DNA from: Pseudocercospora fijiensis CIRAD86
Lineage: Eukaryota; Ascomycota; Dothideomycetes; Mycosphaerellales; Mycosphaerellaceae
Length of the DNA stretch: 64,000 bases
NCBI RefSeq assembly: GCF_000340215.1
Contig: NW_006921535.1
Span: 4,574,596-4,638,595, forward strand
Direction: 5' to 3'
Position 1 is the first letter of the stretch; each line of letters begins with the position of its first letter. The notes under the pieces are model-generated. The model did not search any database and was not told where the DNA came from. It was given only the letters and a program-made list of their open reading frames with translations. Made by a program: the position numbers and the translations under genes. Shown piece by piece: positions 36,210-46,885 of this stretch.

Positions 36210-36395
36210 TATAAAGGGCTGCGCCCTAGGTAGAAAGCGCTAGCCTTAGGCATTCGGTCTACGCGACTCTAACCTACTACTTAGCGCTTAGCGTACTATA
36301 TAAAACTATTCGGATTTACGTAGATAGACTTAGCTCTTTATCGAACCTATTAAGTCTTATATCTAGTATCTACGTACGCGTTACTTACCTATAAT
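36210..36395 (+). repeat. right LTR-like repeat of Gypsy-3
   Basis: Second copy of 21067-21253, starting TATAAAGGGCTGCGCCC. It is followed by unrelated sequence. Confidence 0.6.
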
Positions 36396-37060
36396 ACTTA
36401 CGATAGCGCTATAGCTACTAGATCTTAGTACTACTTAGTCGGTAGGCCTATTAATAACCTTCTTTATACGCTAATATACTACTAGCTATAATAAGAGTAG
36501 TTATATTACTCGGCGGCGGTAATAGGAAGGGTTCTAGCGATAAAGGACCGGTCTCTATTTACGATAATAATAGCGGCTACGATATCTACGTAACTACTAC
36601 TAGCGGCTATAGTAGCGGCGACGACGATAACGACCCTTCCTTCGACTAGTATATCTTACTAGCGATATAATATCTATAATAATTACTATAGAAGATAGAA
36701 ACTAGCTAGTTATCTATATACTATAGGAATTCGTAGAATTCGGCGGTCTCGATAGTAGCCTCTCTAGATATAGCGGATACCTTCTTAGAGTAATTAGATA
36801 GCTTTAGTATATTACTAGATTAGCTTATAGTAGTCGTTTATTTAGTATCTACTATATACGATAATCTATATTATAAATTAAGGGTAGTAGTAGAGGCGCC
36901 TTAGTATTCTTAGGGTTTTTATACCTAAGAATAGCTTGATTTTAAGGAGCGGAAGTTATAGCCTATACGCTACATAGCAAGGCTTACGCATTTGCTAGGT
37001 TAATCTCGATCGGGGTCGCTCGGGTCGGTAGCTGCTACGGCTAAGCTCAGATTCGTACTG
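36396..37060. other. unidentified RIP sequence fading into normal DNA
   Basis: TpA-rich sequence with no recognisable gene. The RIP signature weakens after about 36940 and CpA/TpG return by about 37040. A short self-complementary stretch, GGGTTTTTATACCTAAG, lies near 36912-36929. Confidence 0.45.
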
Positions 37061-37061
37061 A

Positions 37062-37148
37062 GCTCCTTCTAGAAGTGTTAGGAATCGAAGTCACGAAATC
37101 AACTTCTATGCAAAGGCGAGTCTCCTAACGCCTACGCTATGACCTCGC
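37062..37148 (-). other. possible tRNA-like promoter pair (A box and B box)
   Basis: On the minus strand, ATAGCGTAGGCGTTAGG resembles an internal RNA polymerase III A box (37131-37140 region). GACTTCGATTCC about 40 bases downstream resembles a B box (37081-37092). I could not fold a proper acceptor or T stem, so this is not called a tRNA. It may be a tRNA-derived repeat head or chance. Confidence 0.2.
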
Positions 37149-37285
37149 TCGCTCACTTGAGCCGCTCAAAGGGTATCTCGTCTCAGTCTGGCATTATAGG
37201 CACCTCGTTATGCTCTGCGTCCGTACACTTCTTACAGAAACAAGTGGGAAAACGAGAACGCTCCCATATCCCATCTTCTTTATTT

Positions 37286-40200
37286 TCACATGACAGCACA
37301 CTTACTGTCGCTCTTGGTCATCCACGTCATCATGCTCTTGGTTTCCATGATGCTACTGTTTTCGTAAATCTCGCGTCCATACATTGGAGTGAAAGGATCA
37401 GGTTTGCGGGACTTTTTGAAGAACCCAAGCCTTTTTGCTTTGGCCGTAGAAGGGAAAGCGCTCTTGCCCGCCAAGCTGCTCTTCCGACTGTGTGAGCGAC
37501 GAACGCTTCCATAACTGCTTCCCAGCGGTTGAGAAGTGGAAGCTGCCGGAGGATGCCAGGCCGTAATGGGGTGCGCGACGCTGCTTGCGTTTGACTTCGG
37601 TTGGCGTAGCGGGACGTGGTCGGAGGGCTGCGTGGGAGGGAACAGTGACGCAGAAGCATTGGCTGCTGCGGCATTGCGGAACGCTTGCATGTGAGGCGGC
37701 ATTCTTCGAGCGGCTGAAGGAGCGGTCATCCCAGGCACAGTCGCAGATGAAGCGCCCGACGAGGTGGATGCTCGCGGCGGTGGCATGTGCCCGGGAGGAT
37801 TGAGCAGTGAGGTCGAGTATCGGTACGGATTGGCACCATTTGGAGTTCGGGCGAATGATGCGAGTGTATCACTAGAAGCCACTGGAGATATCACATCCCA
37901 TGCTTCACTCTCCGGCACACCGCTAATTGAGGTCTGCTCGTGCGAGCTGGATGGCGCGTGGCCGATCGGACTGACGGCATTACTCCAGTCACCATTCAGG
38001 CTCGGCGGAGCATAGTTTCCGATCGGCGAGACAGCGTTCGCATTGCTGTAGGCGCGCTGCAGGCTTCTGGGCAGCGACGAAAGAGAATCAAACGTGCCCT
38101 GACGAGCTGATGGGGCAAAACGCGTGAAAGTGTCTGTTCGAGCATCAAATGTTCCTGCTCGCGTGAGTGGGTTGACAGCGTCACGAGGCGGGGCGTGCGA
38201 GTCATTTGCGCCATATTGCGAGTTTCGCTGCATGCTGGCAGGTATCGAGCTTGGCGTCGAGACTGGACTGTGCAACAACGTTGAGTTGCGTGGTTCCTCG
38301 ATGATCGTTTCAGTGGTGGTGGTCGGATGATGTCCTGCCGCGAGATTCGCTGTGGCAGCTCGAAAGGCAAGATCTGCGCTGAAGTTCTCGCCGACATCTG
38401 GCGGTGCTGTATGAGGGGTGGCGGAAGAGCTAGAGCTCGGGCTTGGAGCGCTCGCACTGCCATTCACCGTGGTGACAATAGCAGGCTTAGGGCGGTTGAA
38501 CACAGCAGGCGCGTCTAGTCCAGCCATCGCCCTAAAACGACTGGGCAGAGGCGCGTTGGGCTCCTCCGTGTATTCAGGCAAAGGTAAGAAGTGTCCTGAC
38601 GAATCCACACTGACACGCTCCTGTTGTCTCTCCTCCAGCGTCTGAAATCGATGTCTCTGCGCATTCGATGCCGCCCGCTGTAAAGAAGCTTGTGATCGTG
38701 GTGCGCCTTGCACATACGGCTCCTCAAAGGCCTCGATGGCTGCTTCATTGCTCTCCTGCAGATCCGGCAAACTACGTGCGGCCTCCGATTGAAGACTTCC
38801 AATGGAGAGCATACTATTGCGGCTGCGACTCATGCCGGCTGCGCTGACAGCTGGACTCATGCCTCGATTATTCCTATTGCCATGCATTGTCGCAGATCGA
38901 CCCAGTGTCGCCGGTCGTGCGTTCAGTGCGTTGCTTCTGTTTTGGTTCACCGTCCTCCGTCTCACCAAGCTGATCGCCTCCGAAACATCCATCTGCTCTT
39001 CCTCCAGCATTTGAGGAGGTGACTTACCCAGCGTCAGATTGAAGGTGACGCCGGGCTGGCCAGCAAATTGCGGATCGAAGTCGAACAGTATGATTCTGCC
39101 ACCTTCGATCTCCTCGACACTCTCCTCGCTGATCCCGTTCTCAGTAACGCCACCAGGGCTCGTAACAATCAGCCGGCCTTTGACAGCTGTCTTATTGTCC
39201 AGAGGTGCGGGTAATGATGCAGAGCTATAGACCCACCGTGCTTCGCTAAAAGGACATCCGTAACCCTCATCTAGTTCGTGGTCAATACTGTGTGCCTCGA
39301 CCGAAGTTGCGTCCTCGTCAGCCTTGTGCGGGACGATGTAAAGGCGGATGGTCCTGTCATTGACGATCATCGCTACTGTATCGCCATGCTCGTCCATGGC
39401 CGGACAGCTGTGGATCGCCGCTCCAAGACCTCCACACGTCGATAGCGGTGGCGATATGACTACTGGGAAGTCAATAGTGCCGTATTGCATATCGGCAACG
39501 TTCAGGATGCCAAATGTGTCCTCTAAGCCATTCCATGCAAACAGTCGTTCATTGGTCGTCTTCCGGTCTTCTCTCATGAAAGTGGCGTGGCTCGAGTTTC
39601 TGATATTCTCTGGATGCAGGAGCTCGGAGCACCACGCTTCTCGCAACTCTTCGTGCGTAGGCAGGCCGTTGGCGTGCGAAGGGAACACGGGGACCGAAAC
39701 GACGACGGTCGACGAAGCGTTGATTCTTGTGGTCGTTCCCAGTAATGTTGAACCGTCATCCGAGAAGCTGATCCGATCCATCTTTACGCATCGAACGGCT
39801 CTTCGGTCGGAAGGAGTTGCCTCGGGATGCAAGGAGAAGACCTCAATGCCGCCCTCATAGGCTGCGGCAAGGAGACCTCCAGTTGGAGCCAAGGCAATGG
39901 TGCTCGTTGGGAAGTCGAGCTTGATGGTGCGTGACCTCTTGAGCACATGTCCCAATTCGTAGACGTTGACAGTATGATCATCTGCCAATATGGCGATCGT
40001 TGTGCCTTCATCGACGAGCTCCACGGCTAACGGAGTCCGCTTCAACGCATAGTCCTGTGTGATGCCTACTGGCAGTGCTGCGGTCTGAAGCACGTACAGG
40101 CGGGCACTGTTGTAAACTGCTATCCTCCTGCCTCCTGGCGATATTGAGAAGCCGAACGCTTCACCGGTCGGAAAGGCGGCTGAAGCTGTGGCCGTGTTCG

Positions 40201-40743
40201 AGAGCAGCTTGATGACATGTATGCGCGGGCGATTGGGTTCGTCATCTTGGGCAGACTGCCAACTGTAGCGCACGCGGTCTTTGGGATGTGCGATTTGGGT
40301 GGTGTTATTGTAGAATGAGTTTCGCGTTGAAGGTCGTCGTTGCGGAGGTGTATTCATGGGCGCCTTCGATATGGAACTTCGCAAATTGCTGAAGGCGCAT
40401 TGCTGCTGTTCCGGCGTGTTGGGCGCCAGAGGGATTGGTGTGGCTATATCTCGAAGTTCTCCCAAGTCATCCTCCTCCATGTCCATTTCTGGCCCATTGA
40501 CCCCAGCACTCGGCCTTTCCTCGCACGCTTCTATTTCCGGCTGAGGAGCGATGCTCGGTGAAAGTCTTGCCTGGGAGGCCTGGTCAGATGGTATTGCCGA
40601 GACTCCGGAATGTGGATGGTGTGATGGAGATTCGAGATGGCGGTGCGCTGGTCTGGATGGCGTTGCATTGTGAACAGATTCCTCTCTGCGAAGAGCTTGG
40701 GGAGTTCGCAACGTTTCAAGCGAGCCAGGATGATCGATGTGGT

Positions 40744-40775
<32 letters not shown>

Positions 40776-41173
40776 TCGGCGTCGTGGGTCACATGGTGCT
40801 CGGTGGTGTAGGTGGGACTGTCGACGGGCATGGGCACGGGCATGGGCATGGGCATGGGCATGTTGATGTCGTCGACGCTCGTCAACACCGCCGCCTGCTC
40901 CACCGCTTCCTGCTCCAGCTCCGCCCTCGCATGGTGCTGGAGCACTTTGGCTGGCTCGCGGGCACTCGCTTCTGTCGGCGACGAAGCGAGGGGCCAGTCT
41001 GGAGGGTGGTGGTGGTGCAGGCCAATGCCGTGCAGGTCCTGCATGTCGCTCATGGCGCGCCGTCGTTCGTCAGCACTGGCATTGATGCGATGCTGCGTCG
41101 AGGTGCAACGTTGGATCAAGGCTCCACGAGAATGAGCAGTATGGTGGTGTGGAGAGAAGGTTGAAACGGGCAT
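37286..41173 (-). CDS. WD40-like propeller protein with C-terminal CaaX box
   Basis: This is the only intact gene: a single exon of about 1295 codons with normal CpA/TpG content, ending at a TGA. The open frame extends upstream to 41269, but the codon there is TTG. I choose the ATG at 41173 (context CACCATGCC); an ATG at 41053 is the alternative. The N-terminus has a His run, a Met-Pro repeat (about residue 105-118), an Asp-Ala repeat (about 131-145) and long disordered sequence. Residues about 300-710 look like a propeller: FGFSISPGGRRIAVYNSARLYV, ISFSDDGSTLLG, MIVNDRTIRLYIV. A long Ser/Pro-rich tail follows, then a basic patch (KAKRLGFFKKSRKP) and terminal CAVM. CAVM fits a CaaX farnesylation signal, so membrane attachment is inferred. 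The biochemical role is unknown. Confidence 0.88.
40740..40788 (-). repeat. in-frame hexanucleotide repeat (Asp-Ala run)
   Basis: About eight GTCGGC-type units on the plus strand encode alternating Asp and Ala in the minus-strand gene. It is a likely length-polymorphic tract. Confidence 0.85.
40824..40866 (-). repeat. in-frame hexanucleotide repeat (Met-Pro run)
   Basis: GGGCAT and GGGCAC units on the plus strand encode alternating Met (or Val) and Pro in the minus-strand gene. Confidence 0.85.
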
Positions 41174-41310
41174 GGTGATGCAATGCGCTCCGTGCTGGCG
41201 CACAGTATCCCGAACAGGCAGATTATTGCATGCAAGATCCCCGGCGGCGCACGAGAGGCCAAACCTCAAACGGAGGCGTCAGTTGCCGCAGGATGCAGAG
41301 ATGTTCAAAC
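41174..41310 (-). other. 5' region of the intact gene
   Basis: Ordinary-composition sequence upstream of the chosen start. The open frame continues to 41269 without an ATG. No TATA or CT-rich promoter box stands out. RIP-type composition starts abruptly at about 41311, leaving only some 140 bp of normal sequence for a promoter. Confidence 0.45.
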
Positions 41311-43170
41311 CTTAGTAAATAAGTAAATAGTAACTACTATATTAATAGTAATTACTAAATAGTAGTTGCTATTCTTATTACTATTACTATTACTAGAGAC
41401 CTTTAAGAAATAGTAATAGTAGTAATACTAAAGTTAGTAACTTACGATAACTATAAAGAAACGTAAGGTATATATCTAATACGGCCGATAGGAAGCGCTC
41501 TAAGCTCGTTAAATTAACGTACCGTAGACGCGTATATTAGCCTTATATACTTTTTTAAGCAGTTATTAACTTATTAATATCGTTTATTCGGCGGATTAAA
41601 TAGTAGTTATTCGTTAGCTTAGAATAGTTAGCTCTTAGCTAGTTTGCTAACGTAGCAATTGCCTCTCGAAATAGCTCTAATACTCGACTTAACGATCTCT
41701 ACTTATTTAGCTATTTCTTACTATTAATATATAGCCGATAGCTCGTCGAATATAGTATCGTAGTAGGAGGTATATTAGTAGTATTAGAAAGAGCTAGATT
41801 TAGTAATAGAGTCGAAGGTAATAGAGCTATAATAACTAGACGCGGTAATAATAGACTTATAATAGCTACTAGATCCTAAAGCCGCTACGATATAATACGG
41901 AGTATATTACTATATTGTCTTAGACCTACTAAGCCGGAGTCTTATAAGTACGTAACTCCTTAGTAGTAAGTAGCTTATCGCGGAGCTTATTATTATTATA
42001 TTATATAGTATCCTTAAAGCGATTAAATATCTATTTAAACTCGGAGTTGTTAATAATAATACCGGAGGTAGTAAGAAGGGCTCTATACTCGAGAATACGC
42101 TTTATAATCTACCTACGAACAAAGCCGTCTATACCTCTAATAGCACTTTATCTAGTAGGTTAATTGTAATTTGTCGTTATACTATCTCTAATAGCGCTTT
42201 ACTATATGTCTTATTCGTCCTTTTATATAATAGCTAGAGTTAGCCTCGAAGTGCTTAATAATTAGTAAGGCGAAGTCGTCGGAAATTATACTATTACTAT
42301 TAACTCGATTATAGTCGTATTCTATACTTTCTTCTATACCTTTAGTAGAGGACTAAGAGTCGCTTAAATCTAGTATAGGTTGTTAGACTATAGCCTATTA
42401 TTATCGCTCCGATCGCCGCTAAAGGTAAGCCGTTAAGGAGGTATCTATATCTCTAATAATAGCTAGCCTTAGTAGTGTTAAATTTAGTATCTAACTAGTA
42501 GTAATACTACTATAGCTATCGCTATCGCTATAGCTTAAATTAGTTAATAAGCTTGCTACGGACATAGAGCGGCTATATAGTAGCCGCTTAGCTAACTAAA
42601 TTATAAGTAATAGACTTCCGGTTAAATGCTATAGCGCTAGTAAGAATAAAGAGATATCTATATAAAGAGGGTTACTTTAAAGAGCTATACGGATAGGTAT
42701 AGGCGGTACCTATAGTAGATAGACTAATATAGCAAATACTAGTATAGAAGAGCCGGCGCCTAGGTCGATAATATAAGAGGGATAAGAAGGGGTATCTATA
42801 GTCGCTATAATCGAGAATAATAGTAGCTATACTAACAAACTAAGACTTCTACTACTTCTATAAATACCTCTTATCCTATAGACAATATACTATAATTAAT
42901 TCTTAGATTTAGGTTCTATTAAGTAGCTCCTATTACTAATTATACTAACGGCTAGATACCTAGACCTTTATATATATAAGCTAGTACTCTCTCGTACTAT
43001 CTCGAAGACCTAATAGCTACTTTCTACCTCGCTATCGCTAGCTATAGTATAGTAGCGCTAATAGGCTAATTTGCCTCTAATAAGCTAAGCCGGATAGAGG
43101 TTAAGCCTCCTTCTACTTCTAGCTAAGGCAGGATTACTACTCCTACAAGTTATAAGTATAGCGTATTATA

Positions 43171-43198
43171 TGCTTTTAAACGGAGTCGTTTAAAAGCA
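43171..43198. repeat. perfect hairpin, 12-bp arms
   Basis: TGCTTTTAAACG, loop GAGT, then CGTTTAAAAGCA. It lies ten bases upstream of a second hairpin. Confidence 0.85.
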
Positions 43199-43207
43199 CG
43201 GTTTAGG

Positions 43208-43230
43208 CCTACGAGTTAATAACTCGTAGG
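43208..43230. repeat. perfect hairpin, 10-bp arms
   Basis: CCTACGAGTT, loop AAT, then AACTCGTAGG. Paired hairpins like these can mark the end of an element or a transcript terminator; here the role is unknown. Confidence 0.85.
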
Positions 43231-43504
43231 GGTAGAAAACTAGCCTTCGAAGGATATAGTAGTAACCCTCGTATCTACCTTGTTCGCCGACGTCGAGAGA
43301 TCCCTATAAATTAGGAGCTTCTAAAGGTCCCTAAAGGAGTAGTCTATATTCTGCTAATAGCTCGATAAGCGAGGTAGGGGCTTCCCGTAGAATTACGTCG
43401 TTCCCGGTAAGACCCTATTTCCCTATATTATCTCGCTTAATTTCCGCGCTTCGCATACTTCGAGATAAAGCTTAGTATACCTATACTAAATAAGCGGAAA
43501 TCCC

Positions 43505-45035
43505 TAGACCCGTAGTAATTCGGTTTCCGAACTACTAAACGTATATAGTTTAGTTTCTTAGGGGCGAACTAGCTCCCTAGTTCCGGTTTAGTTTTTTCGA
43601 ACTATATAGATTCCTAGTTTAAACTAGAGACTATATTAGTTTTACTATAAGGATACTCTTATTCGACTGCCGGCTACGATTGCCGGCTATAATAGTAACT
43701 ATATTACATTAACTACGCTCTTTTGCCGTTACTAGGGCATAGTTGCTATTACTAGGGCGTAGTTTTACTATAAGGACACTCTTATTCGACTGCCGGCTAC
43801 GATTGCCGGCTATAATAGTTACTAGGTTATATTTACTACGCTCTATTACCGTTGCTAGGGCGTAGTTACCGTTACTAGGGCGTAGTTGCCGTTACTAGGG
43901 CGTAGTTACCGTAGTTGCAAAAGCTTACCTATATAATATTACGTAGGCGGCAACAATTAGGGACTAGGGCTTCGCGATATTCTTATACCTTTTAACTTCT
44001 TCCTTTATATCTATACTAATAACAACTACTATACGCTACGCCTCCGCCTCTTTTCCTTATAATAGTAAGAGAGAAGCGCGCCGCGCGCTAAATAGAAGAT
44101 AGAACTAAAGACCGCGAGTTTGTTTTGCCTAAGTATCTAACTAAAAAGCGTAAGACTAAAAAGGAATACTCTACGAAGAAGAATTCCGTACGAGACCGCA
44201 AGAGAAAGGAGAAAATAGATAAGGATAAAAGAGCTAAGGATAAGAGAAGAAAGGCGCGGAATAAGGTATTCTATCGATAGCTAGCGCCTATAGAAAAAAG
44301 TAAAGGTTAGAATAAGAAGACAACCTAAGAGAAGGCTAAGAGGAGGAAAGAATTACGGCTAGTTTTCGAGCGTAAAGTTCTAGTAGCGTAAGTTAATCTA
44401 GCTAGCGGCCGTAGCTAGCAGCTATAGCCGGCAGCTATAGCCGGTAGCTATAGCCGGTATATTTTTCTTTAAGACGTTAACTAATAGTATTTAGACCTAT
44501 AGCCGCTACCTCTATCGATACGACCGATAGTAACGGAGATATTTAGATAGCCGAGAACAATAATACTAGAGTTTAGGATACCGCGATAGAGCTTAATACT
44601 ACGAATAAAGGAACTAAAAAAAGCGAGGAGATACTATCCGTCGATCTAGTAATAGGTATAGTCTTAGGGCCTAACGCTATAGACGATAAGTACTAGGAGT
44701 AGATCGAGTATAGTTAAAGAGACGAGATACTAGTAAAGGGCTAAGGTATAAGTCCTATTAATCTAGAAAATTATAGTTAAAGCTACTATAAAAAGCTAGT
44801 AAGGATTGAAATCGAGACTAGTCGTCTTTATATTCTCGATATAGAGTAGAAGTTTCTTTATTAGTATTAGAGCGAAGCCTTTACGTCTATAAAGGCAAAG
44901 TAGCTTACGATTAATGCAATTAGGGCTAGGTATCTAGGGACGGTAGAAGTATTACTAAAGGAGGAACGGGTATAGGTAATTATTCTATACTCGGTATATA
45001 TAGCCGGCGTTCGTAGCCGGTAGATACTAACAGTT
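43505..45035 (+). mobile_element. hAT-2, inverted partial hAT copy
   Basis: It starts TAGACCCGTAGTAATTCGG and follows, in reverse complement, the right 1.5 kb of hAT-1 (17683 back to about 16160), including the subterminal repeat block and the GCCGGC clusters. It is cut at 45035 by the LTR of Gypsy-1 copy C. The rest presumably lies beyond the right edge. The candidate left target duplication is GAAATCCC (43497-43504), which cannot be checked without the other end. Confidence 0.85.
43640..43925. repeat. subterminal repeat block of hAT-2
   Basis: Mirror of 17225-17545: two units with the GATTGCCGGCTATAATAG pair and arrays of TAGGGCGTAGTTACCGTTAC. Copy numbers of the 20-bp unit differ from hAT-1, so the arrays change length between copies. 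Confidence 0.75.
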
Positions 45036-45233
45036 TGTTAGGACTAACGAGGTTACACGTAATTAGTATGTAACTAGGCTCGAGTGAAGCTAGGGTCTTA
45101 GTGCCTTAGGCAGGGCTTAGCGCTTAGCGTTAGACTAACTTGCCTGCCTTCCTTCCTCTCCTCTTAGATCTCTATCGAATACTATACTAATTTACTACTA
45201 CCCTATCTACCTGCTAATATAACCCTTCTTATA
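45036..45233 (+). repeat. 5' LTR of Gypsy-1 copy C
   Basis: 198 bp, TGTTAGGAC...CCCTTCTTATA. A TAGTATTCGATC stretch follows, where the primer-binding site would be (TGG changed to TAG by RIP). Confidence 0.88.
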
Positions 45234-45715
45234 TAGTATTCGATCTACCCTTTAAGGGCAGTAGCTAGATAGTCCTTATTTCAAGCTTTTAGCGGTATAG
45301 CTACGAATAAGACTAATCTAACTATATTGCGCCCAAAGAACGGGACCTATACGTACTATTCTATCGAAACAACCGTACTAATTATTAAGCAAGGCCTTCT
45401 ATACGGCCTATTATACTAAGTTAAGCATACTAGGCCGATATCTACTAATTCCGCTATATCCGTATCTTAGGGGCTAATAATATATTATTAGTGTCGCCCC
45501 TTATAATAGCTAGTTTATTACGAAACAATAACCGTGCCGCCGCTAGCAGCGCTAGCAACGACAACGCTAGTAGCATAGTGCCTACTAAAGTGCCTACTAA
45601 AGCACCTGCTAAAGAGCCTACTACTAGAGAGCCTACTATTAGGCCTATTATAGAAGAACCTATAATTCTAGGCGATAATCTAGAATTGCCTATTAACGAC
45701 ATTCTTAATAACATT

Positions 45716-45723
45716 GTTAATCG
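45716..45723. repeat. left target-site duplication of the MITE (GTTAATCG)
   Basis: Repeated exactly at 46117-46124. The empty site is preserved in copy B at about 47580 (ATTGTTAATCGACGATATAG). Confidence 0.95.
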
Positions 45724-46116
45724 TAGACCCCGTAGTAGTTCGGTTCGCGAACTATAAAACGTATATAGTTTGGTTTCTTAGCGGTACCCCTCCGGTTTAG
45801 TTCCGGTTTGGTTTTTTACCCCGCTAGTCTAGGCTAGTTTCCGAGAAAATCCGACTAAACTGCGACGATATGCGACGATATGCGACGACCTTAGATCTAG
45901 TCCGGAACGCGATAGGGGCCCTATATTGTATACGCTACACGATTGCATCTGTGTTTCGGGCTGTTTAGACTTGTTTTAGGTTAGGTTTTTGTCCGTAGCC
46001 GGCATGTAGCCGGCAAACCGGTCCGTGCCCTAGTTTCTTAGCAAACCAAACTAAACCAAACTAGAATTTCGGCTTGGCAAACCAAACCAAACCAACCCGA
46101 ACTACTGCGGGGTCTA
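45724..46116. mobile_element. 393-bp hAT MITE with complete termini
   Basis: It starts TAGACCCCGTAGTAGTTCGG and ends CCGAACTACTGCGGGGTCTA with an 8-bp duplication. Its left 95 bp match the right end of hAT-1/hAT-2 and its right 95 bp match the left end of hAT-1, so it is an internally deleted hAT family member that relied on the transposase in trans. It keeps more CpA/TpG than its host and carries three 10-bp TGCGACGATA units (45861-45890) and a GCCGGC pair near 46005. Non-coding. Confidence 0.93.
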
Positions 46117-46124
46117 GTTAATCG
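46117..46124. repeat. right target-site duplication of the MITE (GTTAATCG)
   Basis: Exact copy of 45716-45723. Confidence 0.95.
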
Positions 46125-46880
46125 ACGATATAGCTAGCTAGCCTTTAGCCCTTAACTAGTAGGGAGACTTTAAGAAGCTACTTAAAATAGGCTTACTGCC
46201 CTACGTTAAGAACAACAGCTAAAGGATAATCTCCTCGAGATTCGCCGCCTATAGGAAGCCCTAACAACTACTGCTAGACTAGAACTAGTAGTAGGACCTT
46301 CTATTTAAAAGAAGGATGCAAAACTTAAGGACTGTACCGTATTTAATAGCTCTAGCCGAAAGCAGTACAACGACTACATTCGTAACTATAAGCTTAACTA
46401 GCGCAATGTACCGAGAGCGCTACTAGATAACTATTCCTTAGTTGTCTATGCTATATAGTATATTAACGGTAACCCTAAGCGTACGTAGGATAACCATTTT
46501 GATTCCCTTTACGACTAGACCGCTATTTAATAGCAAGATTACAAGACTATTATATTAAACACCCTTAGCAACCCTATATTGCGCTAGTAGCACGCCTAAG
46601 ACTAATACCTACGTACTAAACAAAAGGCCGACTAAACCTCTCGATCCTTCGAGGCCTATCTAAAGACCCTTAAGGACGATTTGCTACCTAAGACCGACTC
46701 TATCTAGATATCTAAGATACGACCTAAACTGAGATAGGAACTAGTCCTTAAATTAGACCGCCGCCGTATATTCGAATAGGCCAATCTTATACGTATTTAA
46801 TTTATAATTAAAGTAGAGACTATAGAGCGTATAGTATAGCTATAGTAACGGTTAGAATCTAAGATACGACTATCTACTAA

Positions 46881-46885
46881 CTGTA
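46881..46885. repeat. left target-site duplication of Gypsy-1 B (CTGTA)
   Basis: It precedes the LTR start. The partner after the 3' LTR (62230-62234) reads CTATA, a single TpG-to-TpA change. Confidence 0.8.

Larger units (their letters stand above)
21067..36395 (+). mobile_element. gag-only LTR-like element Gypsy-3 (LARD-like), twice invaded
   Basis: About 187-bp direct repeats at 21067-21253 and 36210-36395 bracket the region. The right copy is preceded by a purine tract (36184-36203), as expected before a 3' LTR. Just inside the left repeat is a retroviral-type Gag frame. Removing Gypsy-2 (with one target copy) and the A2 fragment leaves about 3.5 kb, and I find no reverse transcriptase or integrase in it. 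It therefore looks like a large non-autonomous LTR derivative. No target duplication could be confirmed around the outer repeats, so the exact ends and the LTR nature remain uncertain. Confidence 0.45.
41311..43504. other. unidentified RIP-mutated sequence right of the gene
   Basis: It begins with an AGTAACTACTATATTAATAGTAATTACT-like near-palindromic stretch (41325-41353) that could be an element end. On the minus strand at about 42350-41890 a frame is fairly open: NRVNSNSIISDDFALLIIK, then NSEFKQIFNRFKDT, then KLRDKLLTTKELRTYKTP. It looks protein-like but belongs to no family I recognise. Two adjacent hairpins lie at 43171-43230. hAT-2 starts at 43505. Confidence 0.4.
45234..46880 (+). pseudogene. 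Gag remnant of Gypsy-1 copy C, interrupted by a MITE
   Basis: The N-terminal part reads IIASLLRNNNRAAASSASN and a Lys-Val/Ala-Pro-Thr repeat, then LGDNLELPINDILNNIVNR up to 45723. After the MITE the frame resumes with the same sequence as copy B from 47583. The middle contains KLNQRNV and YDDSLVV-like peptides with stops. The number of PTK-type repeats differs between C and B (45590-45650 against 47440-47510), a small length polymorphism in gag. Confidence 0.75.
45036..46885 (+). mobile_element. Gypsy-1 copy C, 5' part
   Basis: LTR and gag, inserted into hAT-2 with a candidate target CAGTT (45031-45035). It is split by the MITE at 45724 and by Gypsy-1 copy B at 46886. It continues at 62230 with the matching gag sequence (GCCGCGG motif). 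Confidence 0.88.

Noticed and set aside
37139..41164. Many plus-strand and minus-strand open frames of 60-175 codons within the intact gene
   Set aside because: They lie in other frames of the 1295-codon gene and include repeat-derived peptides (Gly-Val or Gly-His runs from the hexamer tracts). They show no domain and are shadows.
41174..41269. N-terminal extension of the intact gene to 41269
   Set aside because: The first codon there is TTG, not ATG. No ATG occurs until 41173, so the extra 32 codons are probably 5' leader.
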